NCBI RefSeq assembly: GCF_003385595.1
Contig: NZ_QNUE01000014.1
Coordinates: 1-64,000 of the forward strand
DNA from: Chryseobacterium flavum
Lineage (GTDB): Bacteria; Bacteroidota; Bacteroidia; Flavobacteriales; Weeksellaceae
Reading direction: 5' to 3'
DNA length: 64,000 nucleotides
Part shown: one piece after another, positions 1-11,400 of the stretch
Layout of the letters: each line of letters starts with the position of its first letter
Position numbering within the stretch: position 1 is the first letter of the stretch
Translations under genes and position numbers: made by a program
Notes under the pieces: model-generated
Told to the model about the DNA's origin: nothing
Database searches by the model: none
Seen by the model: only the letters and a program-made list of their open reading frames with translations

Positions 1-82
1 ATATTGGGGAAAGGTGGTGTCTTATTATTATAATTATATAGAAATGTTTCCAGCCGTGAAATTTATTAACTATAATCCATCT

Positions 83-196
83 TAGCCCTGATAGAAATGA
101 TTACCCCGCAGCACGCGGAGGAAGATCAGCAGCCAGCACCGAAAGAAGGGCGCGAGGAGTATGAATGGATAGCAGGATATAGCTCCTGATATTTTT
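83..196 (+). ncRNA. Structured intergenic element, possibly Flavo-1-like
   Basis: Starts with TAGCCCTGATAG and ends with GGATAGCAGGATATAGCTCCT followed by a T-run at 192-197. CCTG (87-90) can pair with CAGG (172-175), and an inner CCGC/GCGG hairpin is possible near 106-118. From memory, this start/end word pair recurs between genes in many Flavobacteriia and resembles the Rfam Flavo-1 motif; I could not check that. It lies convergent to the VanZ-like gene. A 30-codon ORF (97-189) inside it is probably not real. Confidence 0.45.
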
Positions 197-238
197 TGAA
201 TTGTAGATGATTTAAATTCGAGATATGCCTATCTATTA

Positions 239-598
239 TCAGAAAAAACGTCTGATTCCTATCTTATATATATAATACCCTATTAAGCATCCTAATGTGT
301 CTGCTACAATATCCAGAGTTTCCATAGATCTTCCCAAACCCATTTCTTCTTGTAGGATTTCAGTAAGGAAGGCATAAATCAGAATAATCTGAAAAAAGTA
401 TGAGAATTTAATTTTGGGGAATGTGGCAATAAAAAAGAACCCTAAAGCCGCAAATATACTTACATGCAAAACTTTGTCAATGCCACTAAACATGAACCAA
501 TATTCATGGTTCTCTTCTCCCGGCTTGAGAAGCATATAAGTAAGAAATGCCCAGTAAATGGGCAAAATCTTACTGAATATTTTTGAAATTTTATCCAA
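239..598 (-). CDS. VanZ-like family membrane protein
   Basis: Small integral membrane protein with about four predicted helices. The VanZ-family signature is visible: DKVLH at the start of one helix, then EILQEE and a conserved R-x(5)-D-x(3)-D-x(2)-G pattern before the last helix. The family is named after teicoplanin-resistance VanZ, but most members have no known role. The start is uncertain. An in-frame ATG at 649 lies inside gcvH and would give a 59-base overlap. I prefer a TTG at 598, which overlaps the gcvH stop by eight bases and puts the first helix near the N-terminus. It is probably cotranscribed with gcvH. Confidence 0.7.
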   Translation of the reverse strand: MDKISKIFSKILPIYWAFLTYMLLKPGEENHEYWFMFSGIDKVLHVSIFAALGFFFIATFPKIKFSYFFQIILIYAFLTEILQEEMGLGRSMETLDIVADTLGCLIGYYIYKIGIRRFF

Positions 599-968
599 TG
601 ATAGCCTGGTAATCTTCTGCAGAAAGCAATTCAGACTGATCTGCACCATCAGCAACTTCTAATTTAATGATCCATCCGTTTCCATAAGGATCTGTATTCA
701 ACAATTCAGGCTGGTCTTCTAATTCTGAATTAAATTCAATAACCTTTCCTGAAACAGGTAAGAATAAATCTGAAACAGTTTTTACTGCTTCTACACTTCC
801 GAAAACATCTCCTCCATTAAGATCATCATCTACAGTATCTACATCTACATATACGATATCTCCAAGTTCTCCCTGAGCAAAATCTGTAATCCCGATTGTA
901 GCAACATTACCTTCGATTTTGATCCATTCGTGATCTTTAGTGTACTTTAATTCTGATGGTGTGTTCAT
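591..968 (-). CDS. gcvH: Glycine cleavage system H protein
   Basis: Lipoyl carrier of the glycine cleavage complex. It shuttles the aminomethyl group from the P protein to the T and L proteins in the cytoplasm. The 125-residue length fits the family. The lipoylation site is clear: [10 protein letters not shown], with Lys63 as the modified residue, set in a biotinyl/lipoyl-like beta sandwich. The start is the ATG at 968 ([15 protein letters not shown]); the 11 residues that could precede it are not typical of the family. In other flavobacteria I recall gcvH directly downstream of sprA. Here two extra genes separate them. Confidence 0.95.
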   Translation of the reverse strand: MNTPSELKYTKDHEWIKIEGNVATIGITDFAQGELGDIVYVDVDTVDDDLNGGDVFGSVEAVKTVSDLFLPVSGKVIEFNSELEDQPELLNTDPYGNGWIIKLEVADGADQSELLSAEDYQAIIG

Positions 969-1061
969 TTTTAAATTTTTATTTTGTACAAATGTATTCA
1001 AAAATATACTAGCTTCAAAGCCTTAATAGGCATCTTCATTAAATTTTGATTGGAAATAAAA

Positions 1062-1085
1062 AAATCGCTGTAAGAGCAGCGATTT
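1062..1085 (-). terminator. Rho-independent terminator after the secreted protease gene
   Basis: Perfect 9-bp stem AAATCGCTG/CAGCGATTT with a 6-base loop, followed on the minus strand by TTTTTT. It lies 12 bases past the stop of the 1097-4735 gene. Confidence 0.8.
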
Positions 1086-1096
1086 GAGTCAAATAT

Positions 1097-4000
1097 TTAT
1101 TTCTTGATAATCTTATTTAGATATTTTTTCCCGGTTGAATCTATAAGCGTTACCATATAGATACCTGCAGGATATTGAGATAAATTGACCTCAGTAGTAT
1201 TTAGTGATAATACATCTTTGGTTATTATTTTCTTAGCATCTATAGAATATACTTCTAGAGTTTTGAATTTCTTACCATTGAAATCAATATTCAGTATATC
1301 TTTGGTAGGGTTAGGATACAGTCTTACTGCTCTATCAATAATAAACTCTTGATTTAAGTTATCATCATTTAGTACAATTTCTCCATAATATGGTTTATTC
1401 CCAAATTTCCCTATGGCCTGCTTAAGGTACAGCGTTTCATTTGGTGTTTCTGTAGTTTTAGGATTAAGCATATCATCAAAGGTGAGAGAACATGCAGGTA
1501 TATCTGTAGGTAAAAGAGCTTGAGCTTTTGCCGTAAATTCTACTCCACTTGTAGCAGAAATGCCAAACCCAGGTTTCATGACAACAGAATATTTTCCATA
1601 TATAACCACACTTTTATATCCTGTCAACTTCTGTGTTTTATCATCTAAAATTACGGTTTTGGTATCATATGTTGTGGCATTAAAATCATATCCAAAGTTG
1701 GGGGATCTATACAAAAACATGTTTAAGTTGGTCCCAGCTAAATTTCTAAACTCTTCTCTTCCATTGATAACAATACCACCACTAAAATAATAATTGTCCA
1801 ATTTTTTGGGACGATGATAAGCCGCTGGATAAAATATATTATCATCATATCTAATATATGGATGTGCTAAATAATCAACTTCTCTTATACTAAACATCCT
1901 ACGTCTTGGACCAGTACTATTAGTATAATAATCATCAGAGCTAATTATATATCGGTTGTCAAATGCTACAATATCTTTCCATTTAAGCGGGAAATTTTTA
2001 TCCTTTATCCAATTTCCACCTCCATCTTTTATAAAATTCTGATAAAAGTGATTTCCATATTCTGTAGTTGCGGTTGATGTCCAACCCACTTTAGTTAGCT
2101 TGATAATTTCATTATCTTTAATAATAAAATTAGCCCCCGAACCATATACATATCTAAAGTCTGCCGGCATTGTAATATGAGAAGAGGTAGCTGAGTTTCC
2201 TGATAAATTGACTTGCATAAGCTCATAAAATCCAACACCATTGGTATTTTTATAGACAATATTATATTCGTCATCTGATTTTTTAAAGACAAATAGAGGA
2301 TCACTTCCTCCGTTTGTTCCAGGAACAGATAAAAATTGATTTGACAATGATGCTTTTAAACTAAAAGCAGGTGAATTTGAAACAAGATTATAAATATCAA
2401 TTTTATTTTGTCCTGATGATTGTATAAAAACTTTATCCCCTAAAATTTTTGTAAATACACCAGAAGATCCATTGGGTATTGGATTAACATCCATTGACCA
2501 GGCACCATTCTGTTCATTATAAAAACATGAGTATATTTTATTTACTGAATTTGAATTGTGACTTGCATGTAACATTAAATGCCCATTATCAAAATCATAA
2601 TATTTTGAAATATTAAAATTTACCTGATCATAAAAAAGCGTTTTATAATTTTCAAATACGAGTTCATTATTTACTATTTTAAAAGATTGAAGTTCGTATG
2701 TTTTATATAATTCAAATGCTGTATTTCTCCTCCAAACTTCAATAAGAATATGAACTCTATCATTAGTCACTCCTACAACATCTATTAAACAATCATGGAT
2801 TTCACCAATCGTTCCTGGATTTTTTATTGTTATTTTTGCAGGTTTTATATATTTAATTTTATTACAATCAACTATTTTATATATTCCCCAAAGCTGAAAC
2901 TTAGATAAAAAATCGTTTATATTAAAATAGTATATATCATATATATTTTCACTAATGGCAAATGTATTTTGATTTGCAGACATGACTGATCTATAATAAT
3001 AAAAATTTGTGTCAACCTCTTGAGAATTATAAGACCCACTTTTTTCTCTTAAATAGATTTTTTTGCCCCATGTATTAGCAGGATGTACTTTTTCCCCATT
3101 TATATCAATAGGTTCTTCTTCCCAATTGGTTTGAGGATTACCTCCACCTGGAGTATTACCAGTAATTGGCGCTCCAATTTGAATATTATAACCTGTGGGA
3201 CAATATGGTCCTATAGATTGTACATTTGTTCCGGTAGGGTTTAACCATGGAGACATAGTATAATAATTATTAGAAAATCTTGAGTAGTATGTAAACCATT
3301 TATTGTTATAAATATCCGAATTATTACAATTAAAATAATTCGGATCAGGACCTGTTGATAAAGACCCTATCAATCTATCAGAACTGTTAAACAATGGGGC
3401 CCCCGAAGATCCCTTCTCCACAATGCCATTCCTCCATGAGTTTTGCAGAAATGTGCCTTGTGTATTTAGTGGCCATGGGACACCATAATATCCTGATAGA
3501 CCAGATTGTTTTATAGGTTCATTGCTCATCACTGGATATATTTCCTGAACCATAGATATTTTTTTTACATCACCTTTCGGGTGATGTACTGAATATACAT
3601 TCGTAGGATTTACCGAATATGCATTAGGATTGTTATCCCAGCCTGCATAACAAACTTTATATTGAGACAATGCACTTGCTGTTGTATTTAGTTTTATTAA
3701 AGCATAATCTAAAGAAGAGCTTGGGTTTTGCGTTAACAAGGTACATCCAAAAACTGAATTATTAGATAATGCAGCCGGGGCATCTGAGCCATTACTTGTA
3801 CAGCTTAAGGCTTCATAGTTAAATAAAGTGATTAACTCTATACTCCAATTTATATTATTATTTGCAGCTTCATATCCTATACAATGTGCAGCAGTTAAAA
3901 AATAAGGCTCTCCATTTTGAGCAGTATTATTCATTAAGCTCCCTGAGCAGCTGGCTGAATAAGTATGTGTATTTGCTCCCCATTGGTATATGGGGTATAA

Positions 4001-4735
4001 CATTAAACCAACAGATTTTATATTTCTTGATTTATTCTCTCCAGGATTAAATACACATGCTATATTCTTATGACAGTTACCAGCCGCACCATAGACACCA
4101 CTATAAAAATCTGTAAAAGAATGAATTAACTTTTCGGTTATTAACAATGGTTTATCACTACTATCTATTGGATAAGAAAGTTCAATATAAAATGTATTCC
4201 CAGGTATTGGCTGGGTTCCAAATTCTAGTCCCTTACTTTGAGAATTGGGATTATTTTTATTATTAAACTCTCCTAATATAAATCCGTTTTCAGCGTAAAG
4301 GAAAAACTTACTATCTTTTGGCAAAAGATACTTCTTAAAATAAATCTGTAATGCTTTGGCATCTGATGATCTAATTTTGTATAAATAATAATATCTCCCA
4401 TTGTATTCAATCCTATTGCTATCATCCGTTATATTAATTTCTTTATAAAAAGCTTTACCATAAATATTTTGATTTTTATATGCTTCATCTTTTAAGTTAG
4501 CAACTTCATTTATTATTTGCTGATTATTAAATCCATTTGTTTCAAAGGCCTTAATATTCTGTTTTAGTTGTAATAAAGGAATTGTTTTGCCCAGATAGTC
4601 TTTATATTCCTCTCTGATTGTAATATGGCGTTCGGAAACTAGTTTCTCATACAAAAATGGATATCCATTATCTCCTACTTGAGATTTTATAAAATTCAAG
4701 CAGAATAAAAAAAATATAATTAAATATTTCATCAT
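1097..4735 (-). CDS. Secreted trypsin-fold serine endopeptidase with T9SS sorting domain
   Basis: Large (1212 residue) exported protein. An N-terminal signal peptide (residues 1-18, ending NFIKSQ) is followed by a chymotrypsin-fold protease resembling lysyl endopeptidase. The triad is visible as His284 in TAAHC, Asp343 in LDYALIKLN and Ser444 in GSSGAP. Numerous cysteines around it fit a secreted enzyme. A long middle region (about 520-1100) has no clear domain and may be a beta-propeller-like or adhesive segment. The last 75 residues (RLYPNPTKDILNI to the terminal IIKK) form a type A T9SS sorting domain, so the protein should cross the outer membrane through SprA-type translocons and be released or anchored. 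The start ATG overlaps the stop of the upstream gene by ATGA, which suggests coupling. Lys-C specificity is inferred only. Confidence 0.85.
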   Translation of the reverse strand: MMKYLIIFFLFCLNFIKSQVGDNGYPFLYEKLVSERHITIREEYKDYLGKTIPLLQLKQNIKAFETNGFNNQQIINEVANLKDEAYKNQNIYGKAFYKEINITDDSNRIEYNGRYYYLYKIRSSDAKALQIYFKKYLLPKDSKFFLYAENGFILGEFNNKNNPNSQSKGLEFGTQPIPGNTFYIELSYPIDSSDKPLLITEKLIHSFTDFYSGVYGAAGNCHKNIACVFNPGENKSRNIKSVGLMLYPIYQWGANTHTYSASCSGSLMNNTAQNGEPYFLTAAHCIGYEAANNNINWSIELITLFNYEALSCTSNGSDAPAALSNNSVFGCTLLTQNPSSSLDYALIKLNTTASALSQYKVCYAGWDNNPNAYSVNPTNVYSVHHPKGDVKKISMVQEIYPVMSNEPIKQSGLSGYYGVPWPLNTQGTFLQNSWRNGIVEKGSSGAPLFNSSDRLIGSLSTGPDPNYFNCNNSDIYNNKWFTYYSRFSNNYYTMSPWLNPTGTNVQSIGPYCPTGYNIQIGAPITGNTPGGGNPQTNWEEEPIDINGEKVHPANTWGKKIYLREKSGSYNSQEVDTNFYYYRSVMSANQNTFAISENIYDIYYFNINDFLSKFQLWGIYKIVDCNKIKYIKPAKITIKNPGTIGEIHDCLIDVVGVTNDRVHILIEVWRRNTAFELYKTYELQSFKIVNNELVFENYKTLFYDQVNFNISKYYDFDNGHLMLHASHNSNSVNKIYSCFYNEQNGAWSMDVNPIPNGSSGVFTKILGDKVFIQSSGQNKIDIYNLVSNSPAFSLKASLSNQFLSVPGTNGGSDPLFVFKKSDDEYNIVYKNTNGVGFYELMQVNLSGNSATSSHITMPADFRYVYGSGANFIIKDNEIIKLTKVGWTSTATTEYGNHFYQNFIKDGGGNWIKDKNFPLKWKDIVAFDNRYIISSDDYYTNSTGPRRRMFSIREVDYLAHPYIRYDDNIFYPAAYHRPKKLDNYYFSGGIVINGREEFRNLAGTNLNMFLYRSPNFGYDFNATTYDTKTVILDDKTQKLTGYKSVVIYGKYSVVMKPGFGISATSGVEFTAKAQALLPTDIPACSLTFDDMLNPKTTETPNETLYLKQAIGKFGNKPYYGEIVLNDDNLNQEFIIDRAVRLYPNPTKDILNIDFNGKKFKTLEVYSIDAKKIITKDVLSLNTTEVNLSQYPAGIYMVTLIDSTGKKYLNKIIKK

Positions 4736-5367
4736 TTGTTTTTATATTTTTTTTTCAATTCTTCAATTTCTTCAGCCTGCTTCTTCAATTGCTTATTCTG
4801 GCCAATTATATATAAAGTCAACTCTTCTACTTTCTGCAACAACTTAATTTGAAATTCACCAACATTCACTCCTTCTTTTTCCATTTCTTTTGCAGAGGAA
4901 ATTTCCGGAAGGTGCTTTTTCTCTCTAATATGTTTCTCAACATCTTCAAGCTTTGGAAGGGCATAACTCTCTTCAAAAACAAAATCGGCAGTAGGAGTCA
5001 GAGTCACTTTTATTTCTCTAGCTTCAAGCTTACCATTTAAAGATGCATCTCCATTTTCACCATTAATTACAAATGATTTAGCCCAGTCCCAATCACCATT
5101 AATAGAATTTATGGGTGTAATATGTAATGTTTTCCTATGATCATCAGGAGTATGAAAAATCCATGAATTACTTCCCCCGCTAACAATATCCCAGAATCGA
5201 CCATTACCAATTACATCAAGTTTAGCTGCAGGAGAGTTAGTCCCGACTCCAACATTTCCGGTTGAAGCATTGATTGTCGCCCCTGTTATGTTTGAATTTG
5301 GAGTGTATAATTGGGCAAAAAAAGATTGGACGAACAAAAATCCGCTAAGAAATATTATTTTCTTCAT
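4732..5367 (-). CDS. Secreted fibre-like protein with C-terminal coiled coil
   Basis: Exported protein of 211 residues: signal peptide (1-18, ending FFAQ), a glycine/asparagine-rich segment with the VGVGT-NSPAAKLDV motif seen in flavobacterial tail-fibre-like proteins, then a short domain with the ALPKLEDVEKHI-x-HLPEI pattern and a C-terminal coiled coil (about 165-211). From memory, this C-terminal region resembles that of many Bacteroidetes proteins annotated as tail fibre or endosialidase-chaperone-like. It is the first gene of a coupled pair with the secreted protease, so the two products may act together at the cell surface. That partnership is inference. Confidence 0.65.
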   Translation of the reverse strand: MKKIIFLSGFLFVQSFFAQLYTPNSNITGATINASTGNVGVGTNSPAAKLDVIGNGRFWDIVSGGSNSWIFHTPDDHRKTLHITPINSINGDWDWAKSFVINGENGDASLNGKLEAREIKVTLTPTADFVFEESYALPKLEDVEKHIREKKHLPEISSAKEMEKEGVNVGEFQIKLLQKVEELTLYIIGQNKQLKKQAEEIEELKKKYKNK

Positions 5368-5436
5368 ATTTTATTATTTTTATTAAAGATATTAATTAAA
5401 ACTCTAAAGTTCCAACAAAAGTGAATTAATACTAAA

Positions 5437-5462
5437 AATCCCTTTCATTATAGAAAGGGATT
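5437..5462 (-). terminator. Rho-independent terminator after sprA
   Basis: Perfect 10-bp stem AATCCCTTTC/GAAAGGGATT with a 6-base loop, followed by TTTTT on the minus strand. It separates sprA from the downstream fibre/protease pair, so those two genes need their own promoter. Confidence 0.8.
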
Positions 5463-5493
5463 AACAAATATGAGAATTGCATATTATTTTTTC

Positions 5494-8400
5494 CTAGAAA
5501 CCACCACCATTCTCACCAAACGTAAACGTTGCAGATATACCTGCTCTGATTGTTGACAATGGGAATGCTGTAGAGATCTTATATTTTGAGGTCATCTGTT
5601 CGTAGAATACTCTCAGATTCAGATTTTCTGAAACATTATAATCTGCAGAAAGTTTAACATTTAAAAGTTTCTGACCTCCTGTTACCTGGGAATCATTTAA
5701 AAGAATATTCATAATTGAAGTTCTACTATCCCTTAGTGAAATATCACCTCTGATATTAAGGTCGCTTCCTTTTCCTCTTGATCCTCTTACATTTGTCATT
5801 CCAAGTCTGAAGTTTCTGACAATGTATCCTAACCTTACAACATATTCTGTATTTGAATCTTCAGTCAGGGTATGATTTACCAGCCCCAGTACCATCATTC
5901 TGTTTCTGTTATACTGTAACCCGAACTGCATATTATTTCTCATGGTCACATCAATTCCGATAAGCGGTGCATAGGATTCCACATATCCTACCTGGGCAAA
6001 TGTAAATGGATTGATATAGTCATTATTAACATCAAATACAGCATCCGGATTGCTGAGACTGTTAAAATAATCTATACTGGACTGTACTCCTGTAGCCGTA
6101 TAGGTTGCAGTATAGCCATGCAGGATATCAAACTTAGTAAACTGCCCGTTAATCATTGGAATATTTCTCAATCCGGAATAAGTAACCCTCCAGTTTGGTA
6201 AAGGGAAACCAGCTTTTTTAGGATTACTCATCTCTTTCACTGATTTACCTTCAACCGCAGCCCTGAATGCTGGAATTAAAACATATGCATTGGCAATACT
6301 ATAATGTTCTGCAAATCCATCGTTGGTAATCACAGCATTAGGCCCTCCAAGTTGTCGGGAAAGAGTCTGTGCATTTGCTCTGATTGCCTGATAAACAGCC
6401 TGTCCGTCTTTAAAGGAAGTACTTAGCAGCATTGTAGAATTAGAATAGGTGATCAGATCATTTGCAAATGTATAATCCGGATTGGCGACTCCTCCATTGG
6501 TATAATTAAATCCGGTATGTGTAAAGTTTCTGTTATAGTTATGCAATATGTTCAGATCAATCCTGAAATCATTCATAGGAACAATCTGAAGGTTTGCTCT
6601 TAGTTCTTTTGTGGACATTCTTACATATGGATCTGTCATATAAGTAGAGTTACTTACCCATCCATTTTCCATAACAGTTCTTCTGATATCCGCCTGAGAT
6701 CCTAATAAGAATCCAATAGTAGGACCTCCCAATGTTTGTCCATAACCATACCAGTTCGGTGCTGATAATAAACCGGGAAGTACCGTACCGTTATTCTCTG
6801 AATAATTTACATCCAGTTGTTTGAAAGAAGTCAGGAAGAATGCAGCACTTTGAAGTACTGTAAGTTTATTTTTAAACTTATAATTCTTATACCGGTATCT
6901 GTTCTTTGCCCATTGCTGAGTATACACATTATTGAGGGAATCAATTTCCTGTTTACGCTTCTGAAGTTTAGCCGAAATATTTTTAAAGTATTTGAACTGC
7001 CCGAAGAACTTCGGAATATCTGCGGTTGCTGTAACCTGAATAACATTTGTATTCTGTCCTATCGAGCCTAAACTCTCAGCTCTTTGTGTATCAGGATTAA
7101 CAAAATCGTATTGAGCAGTACTTCTTGCATTCCAGTTGTAGGTAAAACCATACCCCAATTCAGCATCTATAAAATCCAGATAAGGAAGATACTGGAATGG
7201 CAATTTGTAATTTAACTGTACCCTGTGATTGTACAATACCGGTCTTCCGGCTCTGAAAACATTTCCAAAGATAGACTTATTGTCCATGGTATTTACATCC
7301 ACATTATCGTTCAGTGTTCTGGTTGCAGAATTAATTTCCAGTTTTAGGGATTTGGTAAAATTAAATCCTAGCCCATACTGCCAGCCAAAATAAAAATTCC
7401 GGTTTCTCAGTGTCTCAAAATCGCCATTGGTATTCCCTCCCAGAATCGCCTCTACATTTCTAAACTCCAATTCATTGTAATTTCTGTCGATCTCTGTCCG
7501 GAATGCCAATCTTGTCGGAATCGGATTAAAGTTGAATTCCTTAACCCATCTCAGATATTTAACGGATTTTGCCGTATCACTGATCATTTTATTAAATGGT
7601 TTGATTACCCATGGTTTAAAAGTATAATTATAGTCAATATATCCTCTCAGGTATTGCCTGTAATTTTTCTTGGTGTAGATATCCCTGAAATAATCATCGT
7701 TATAAACCGCAGTTACTGAAACGTTTTCAATATCGTAGAATTTTGGTTTCTTATTCTGGTTTACTCTTTCCTTACGCATATTAACAACTCCGATACTTCT
7801 CTGTTGGGTATAGGTTCTTGCCACTTTTTTAAGCTGTTCTTTATTGGCTGCCTTACTGAACTCAACATCGGTATCCAGAGGATTGTATTTCGGATCTTCA
7901 ATTGTCTGGGAATAGGAGTAGTTCAATGGAATTTTCATTCCACTTTTTTCAGGCAATAGCTTATCTACATTGATCGCGGTGTTGATACTGAATGCGGATT
8001 GAGTAGACTGGTTTCTTTCTGCAGGTTTTGAATCGATATTTCCAAACCCTACAGAGGTATAGGAAGCACTGGTATTTACTGTAGCAAAGTCACCTAAATT
8101 GAAATTCAAACTTGCGTTTCCTGCATATCCACCATCATTCTCAATTTCAGAAAGACGAATTTCATTAACCCAAAGAACTCTTGTTATAGTGGACGCCCCT
8201 CTTGGATCAGAATTTCTTACTCCAACCATAATTGTAGTAATATTTCCTAAACTAGGTCTTCCTTTGATATAAATATTTTTATAAGGTTCCTGATATATAA
8301 GGTCTTTTGTTCTTTCCGTGATTTTCACCCCAGACTTATCTCTTCTGAGTTTCGCATCTACAAAATTCTGAACATCAAAATCAACTTCATTTTCCATTGG

Positions 8401-11400
8401 CCAGATCTCCATAGGAGCTGTTGCTGTAGTGGGAGTCATTTTTAAAGATGATTCATATTCATAATAGTTGTCAGTAGCATCACTTCCGAAACGGATAAAG
8501 AACTTCGTTTTCTCATCAATCCCTGTGATAATATTAGATGGATCATGAGCATGAACAAACAGTTTCAGCTTTTTGTATCTTCTCATATCCAAAGTCGTAT
8601 TTTTGAACACTCCTCTTGCCTCAGTCTTAAGGTCTTTTACTTTCATGTAAAGTGAAGCTTCATTCTGTCTTTGAGCTCCTGCATTTCCACTTAACACTTG
8701 TCTGTCAATTCCCGGAGGCAATACATATGGAGGCTGATTGAATGCATTCTCTTCAATATTCACACTTCCTACCTCAAAATTCGGGTCTGTAACAACCCCT
8801 ACACCTTCTCCTGAACCTGGGATGTTTGTGCTGGCAATATTACTATTATATTTTCTCCAATCTGATCTTACAAGATCCATTGTTCCGAATCTTAAAGTAG
8901 ACGTTTGATCAAATCCTGCCAACATTAATCTCGCAAATCTTACGTTATTTAACACAGATGGGTCTGCTGTTCCTTCAGCTGGATCATAATTCGCCACAGG
9001 AATTCTGAACAAATACCATTTAACGTCAGAAGTCTGTCCGTTCTGGAATGTTGCTTTTACTGTTTTTACGTCTACAATATTATTTGATCCAAGTGATAAA
9101 CTTGGCTGGTCAAGCTTTATAACATATTGATTATAGTTTTCAGTCTGATCAAGGTTATAATCTTTGTTGATATCTTCTGCGTCCGGAGTTTGTGAAGCTA
9201 CATTCAGAGAGTTTGCTTCTGAGTTTCCTTCAGGGTTTCTGAAGTATTTGTATCGTTCTATCACTGAAGCAGCCTGACTTCCTGTAAATTTATCAGAAAG
9301 ATAAAATACGAAGTCATCCACTGCGGGGTCTACAATATTTGTCACCGGATTTACAAATGTATTTCCGAATCTGGCTGACTCCTGATCCGAGCTTAATCCA
9401 TCATATCCTACATCCTGTATTCTTCTATCATCTCCTTCACTCGAGAAAGCATACAGAATAGGAGGCTGTTTTGGCTGTACCCCCCAATTGGAGCTAGTAG
9501 TGGTTGATGGTGTACCTGGAGTTGGAAGACCATTCTCATACTGCATTTTCCCATCTTTCAGAATGTCTTCAGAAACGTTTCCTAAATGCAATAAAAGTTT
9601 TGGATTAACTCCCAGTTGCTTACCATCTGCATAAGGGTCCATCATCCAGAATTCAACATATTCGATATTTGAGCTTATAAAGTTCGAAACACTGATCGGT
9701 CTCATAATCCCCGCCCATCTACTCTCTGCCATTTCTGCTGCTGTATTTACATTATATGGTCCTTTTTCTTTAGGGAAATAAGAGATATCAAAGGTGTTGG
9801 TATAAGTCTGCTCTCCTGCTACAAAGTCCCTGTTGTTATAAATCTCTGATAGCTGAACTCTCCTTGAGGCATGATTGGATACAGACTGCGGTGTAATCCC
9901 ACCAGGAGCCTTACCTCCTATACCCCAGAATCTTGGATCAATATTATACCATGTTAAGAGCCCTCTTCCATAGCCACTCGTTAAATCATCATTAGGAGGA
10001 GTACCATTGAAAGGTGCCAACTTATTTTTCTCAGGCCTTGATGCCAGACTCCAGGCAGCAGGTTCTTTTAAAGATATTTTAGAAGTAGTCTGTTCAAAAT
10101 CATCAATATATGACTGATCATTTGTTCCTTTATTTAATCCCGGAAGTAAATAGGCTGCCTCCATTTTGAAATTCAGATTGGAAGGTGCTTCAGTTTTCAC
10201 CAACGGTAGTTTATCGGTAAGTCTTGTAAGGAACGGAAGCTGATTGTTATACATCAGGTTGATTCCAGCCATTGTATTGTTAACGGCTTCCTGCCCGTAA
10301 TTTACCTTCTGAGTAAGTGGGGATTCAGAATAGTTAACTACAGTTCCTCCTAAGATAAAGTTTTCACTGAATCTTCTTTCCAGATTCAGTCCAAGAAATC
10401 TTTTTCGCTGTGTGTTAAAGGTTAATTGATTTTCCAATGAAATATTAATGGCCTGTCCTGACTGCTTTACATTTTCATTGATGATTGTTACTGTTCCCAG
10501 CATATAGTCGACTGTATAGTCTACCCCTTCATTAAGCTGTACCCCATTGGCTGAAACCTTTACAGATCCCTGTGGAACATTTACCGCTCCTAAGGAGATA
10601 CCCTGGCCTTGAGATCCTTTATAACGGCCTTCTATGGTATACCATTGAGGTAAAGGTGATTGCGGGAGTTTTTGTTTATCATATAAGTCGTGAAGAACAT
10701 ATTTGGGATCATTTCCCACTAAACTCTGCATATAATCTCCAAAGGGCTGTACTTTAGTAAAGATAATTCTACCAGTTTCCGATCTGATTGTAATTCCATT
10801 AACAAAGTCAAAAATACCGTCTCCTTTGGAACCATCCTTATTATTCTGTACATCTCCATTCATGTTAAGACGGTCCCAATTCATTAATTTCAAAAGGTTC
10901 TGGTCCTGCACCGGTGTATCTGGGAGGTAATTAACCTTTCCTCCGGTTTTCTGGTCCCTATAATATAAATTCAGGATAAAGCCATCCTGAGCAACCTGTC
11001 CTGCATCCAAAGAATAAATATTCTTCATCATCAGATCCCACATCGGAGATTCGGTATTGACCCTGTTATTAGGTCTTAAAACCTTCGTAATTAAAACAGG
11101 GCTTTCTTCTGAGAATTCCCCTACTTTATAGACCTTATTGCTACCCCCTACTGTAAATGAGTATGAAACGGCTAACAGCTGATTTTCATTTAATTTTTGG
11201 TTTAATGAGATATACCCCAGCTGTGGCTGCACGGTATATTCATTGCTGTTCAATCTTCTGGCTTTTGTGTTGAAAATAAAATGTTCGCCATTATCATAAG
11301 GCTGTGTACTTCCAGGAAATACCTGTCCCTGAAAAACAGCACTATAATTTTTTCCAGGTTCCCTGGTACCGGCTGCAGTACTTATTTCACTATATAACCC

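Noticed and set aside
97-189. 30-codon ORF inside the structured element at 83-196
   Set aside because: The sequence follows a structured-element pattern (pairing ends, G/C-rich middle) and no promoter or family supports translation.
6817-7071. Plus-strand ORF of 84 codons inside sprA
   Set aside because: Antisense shadow of a long conserved gene, no motif or promoter.
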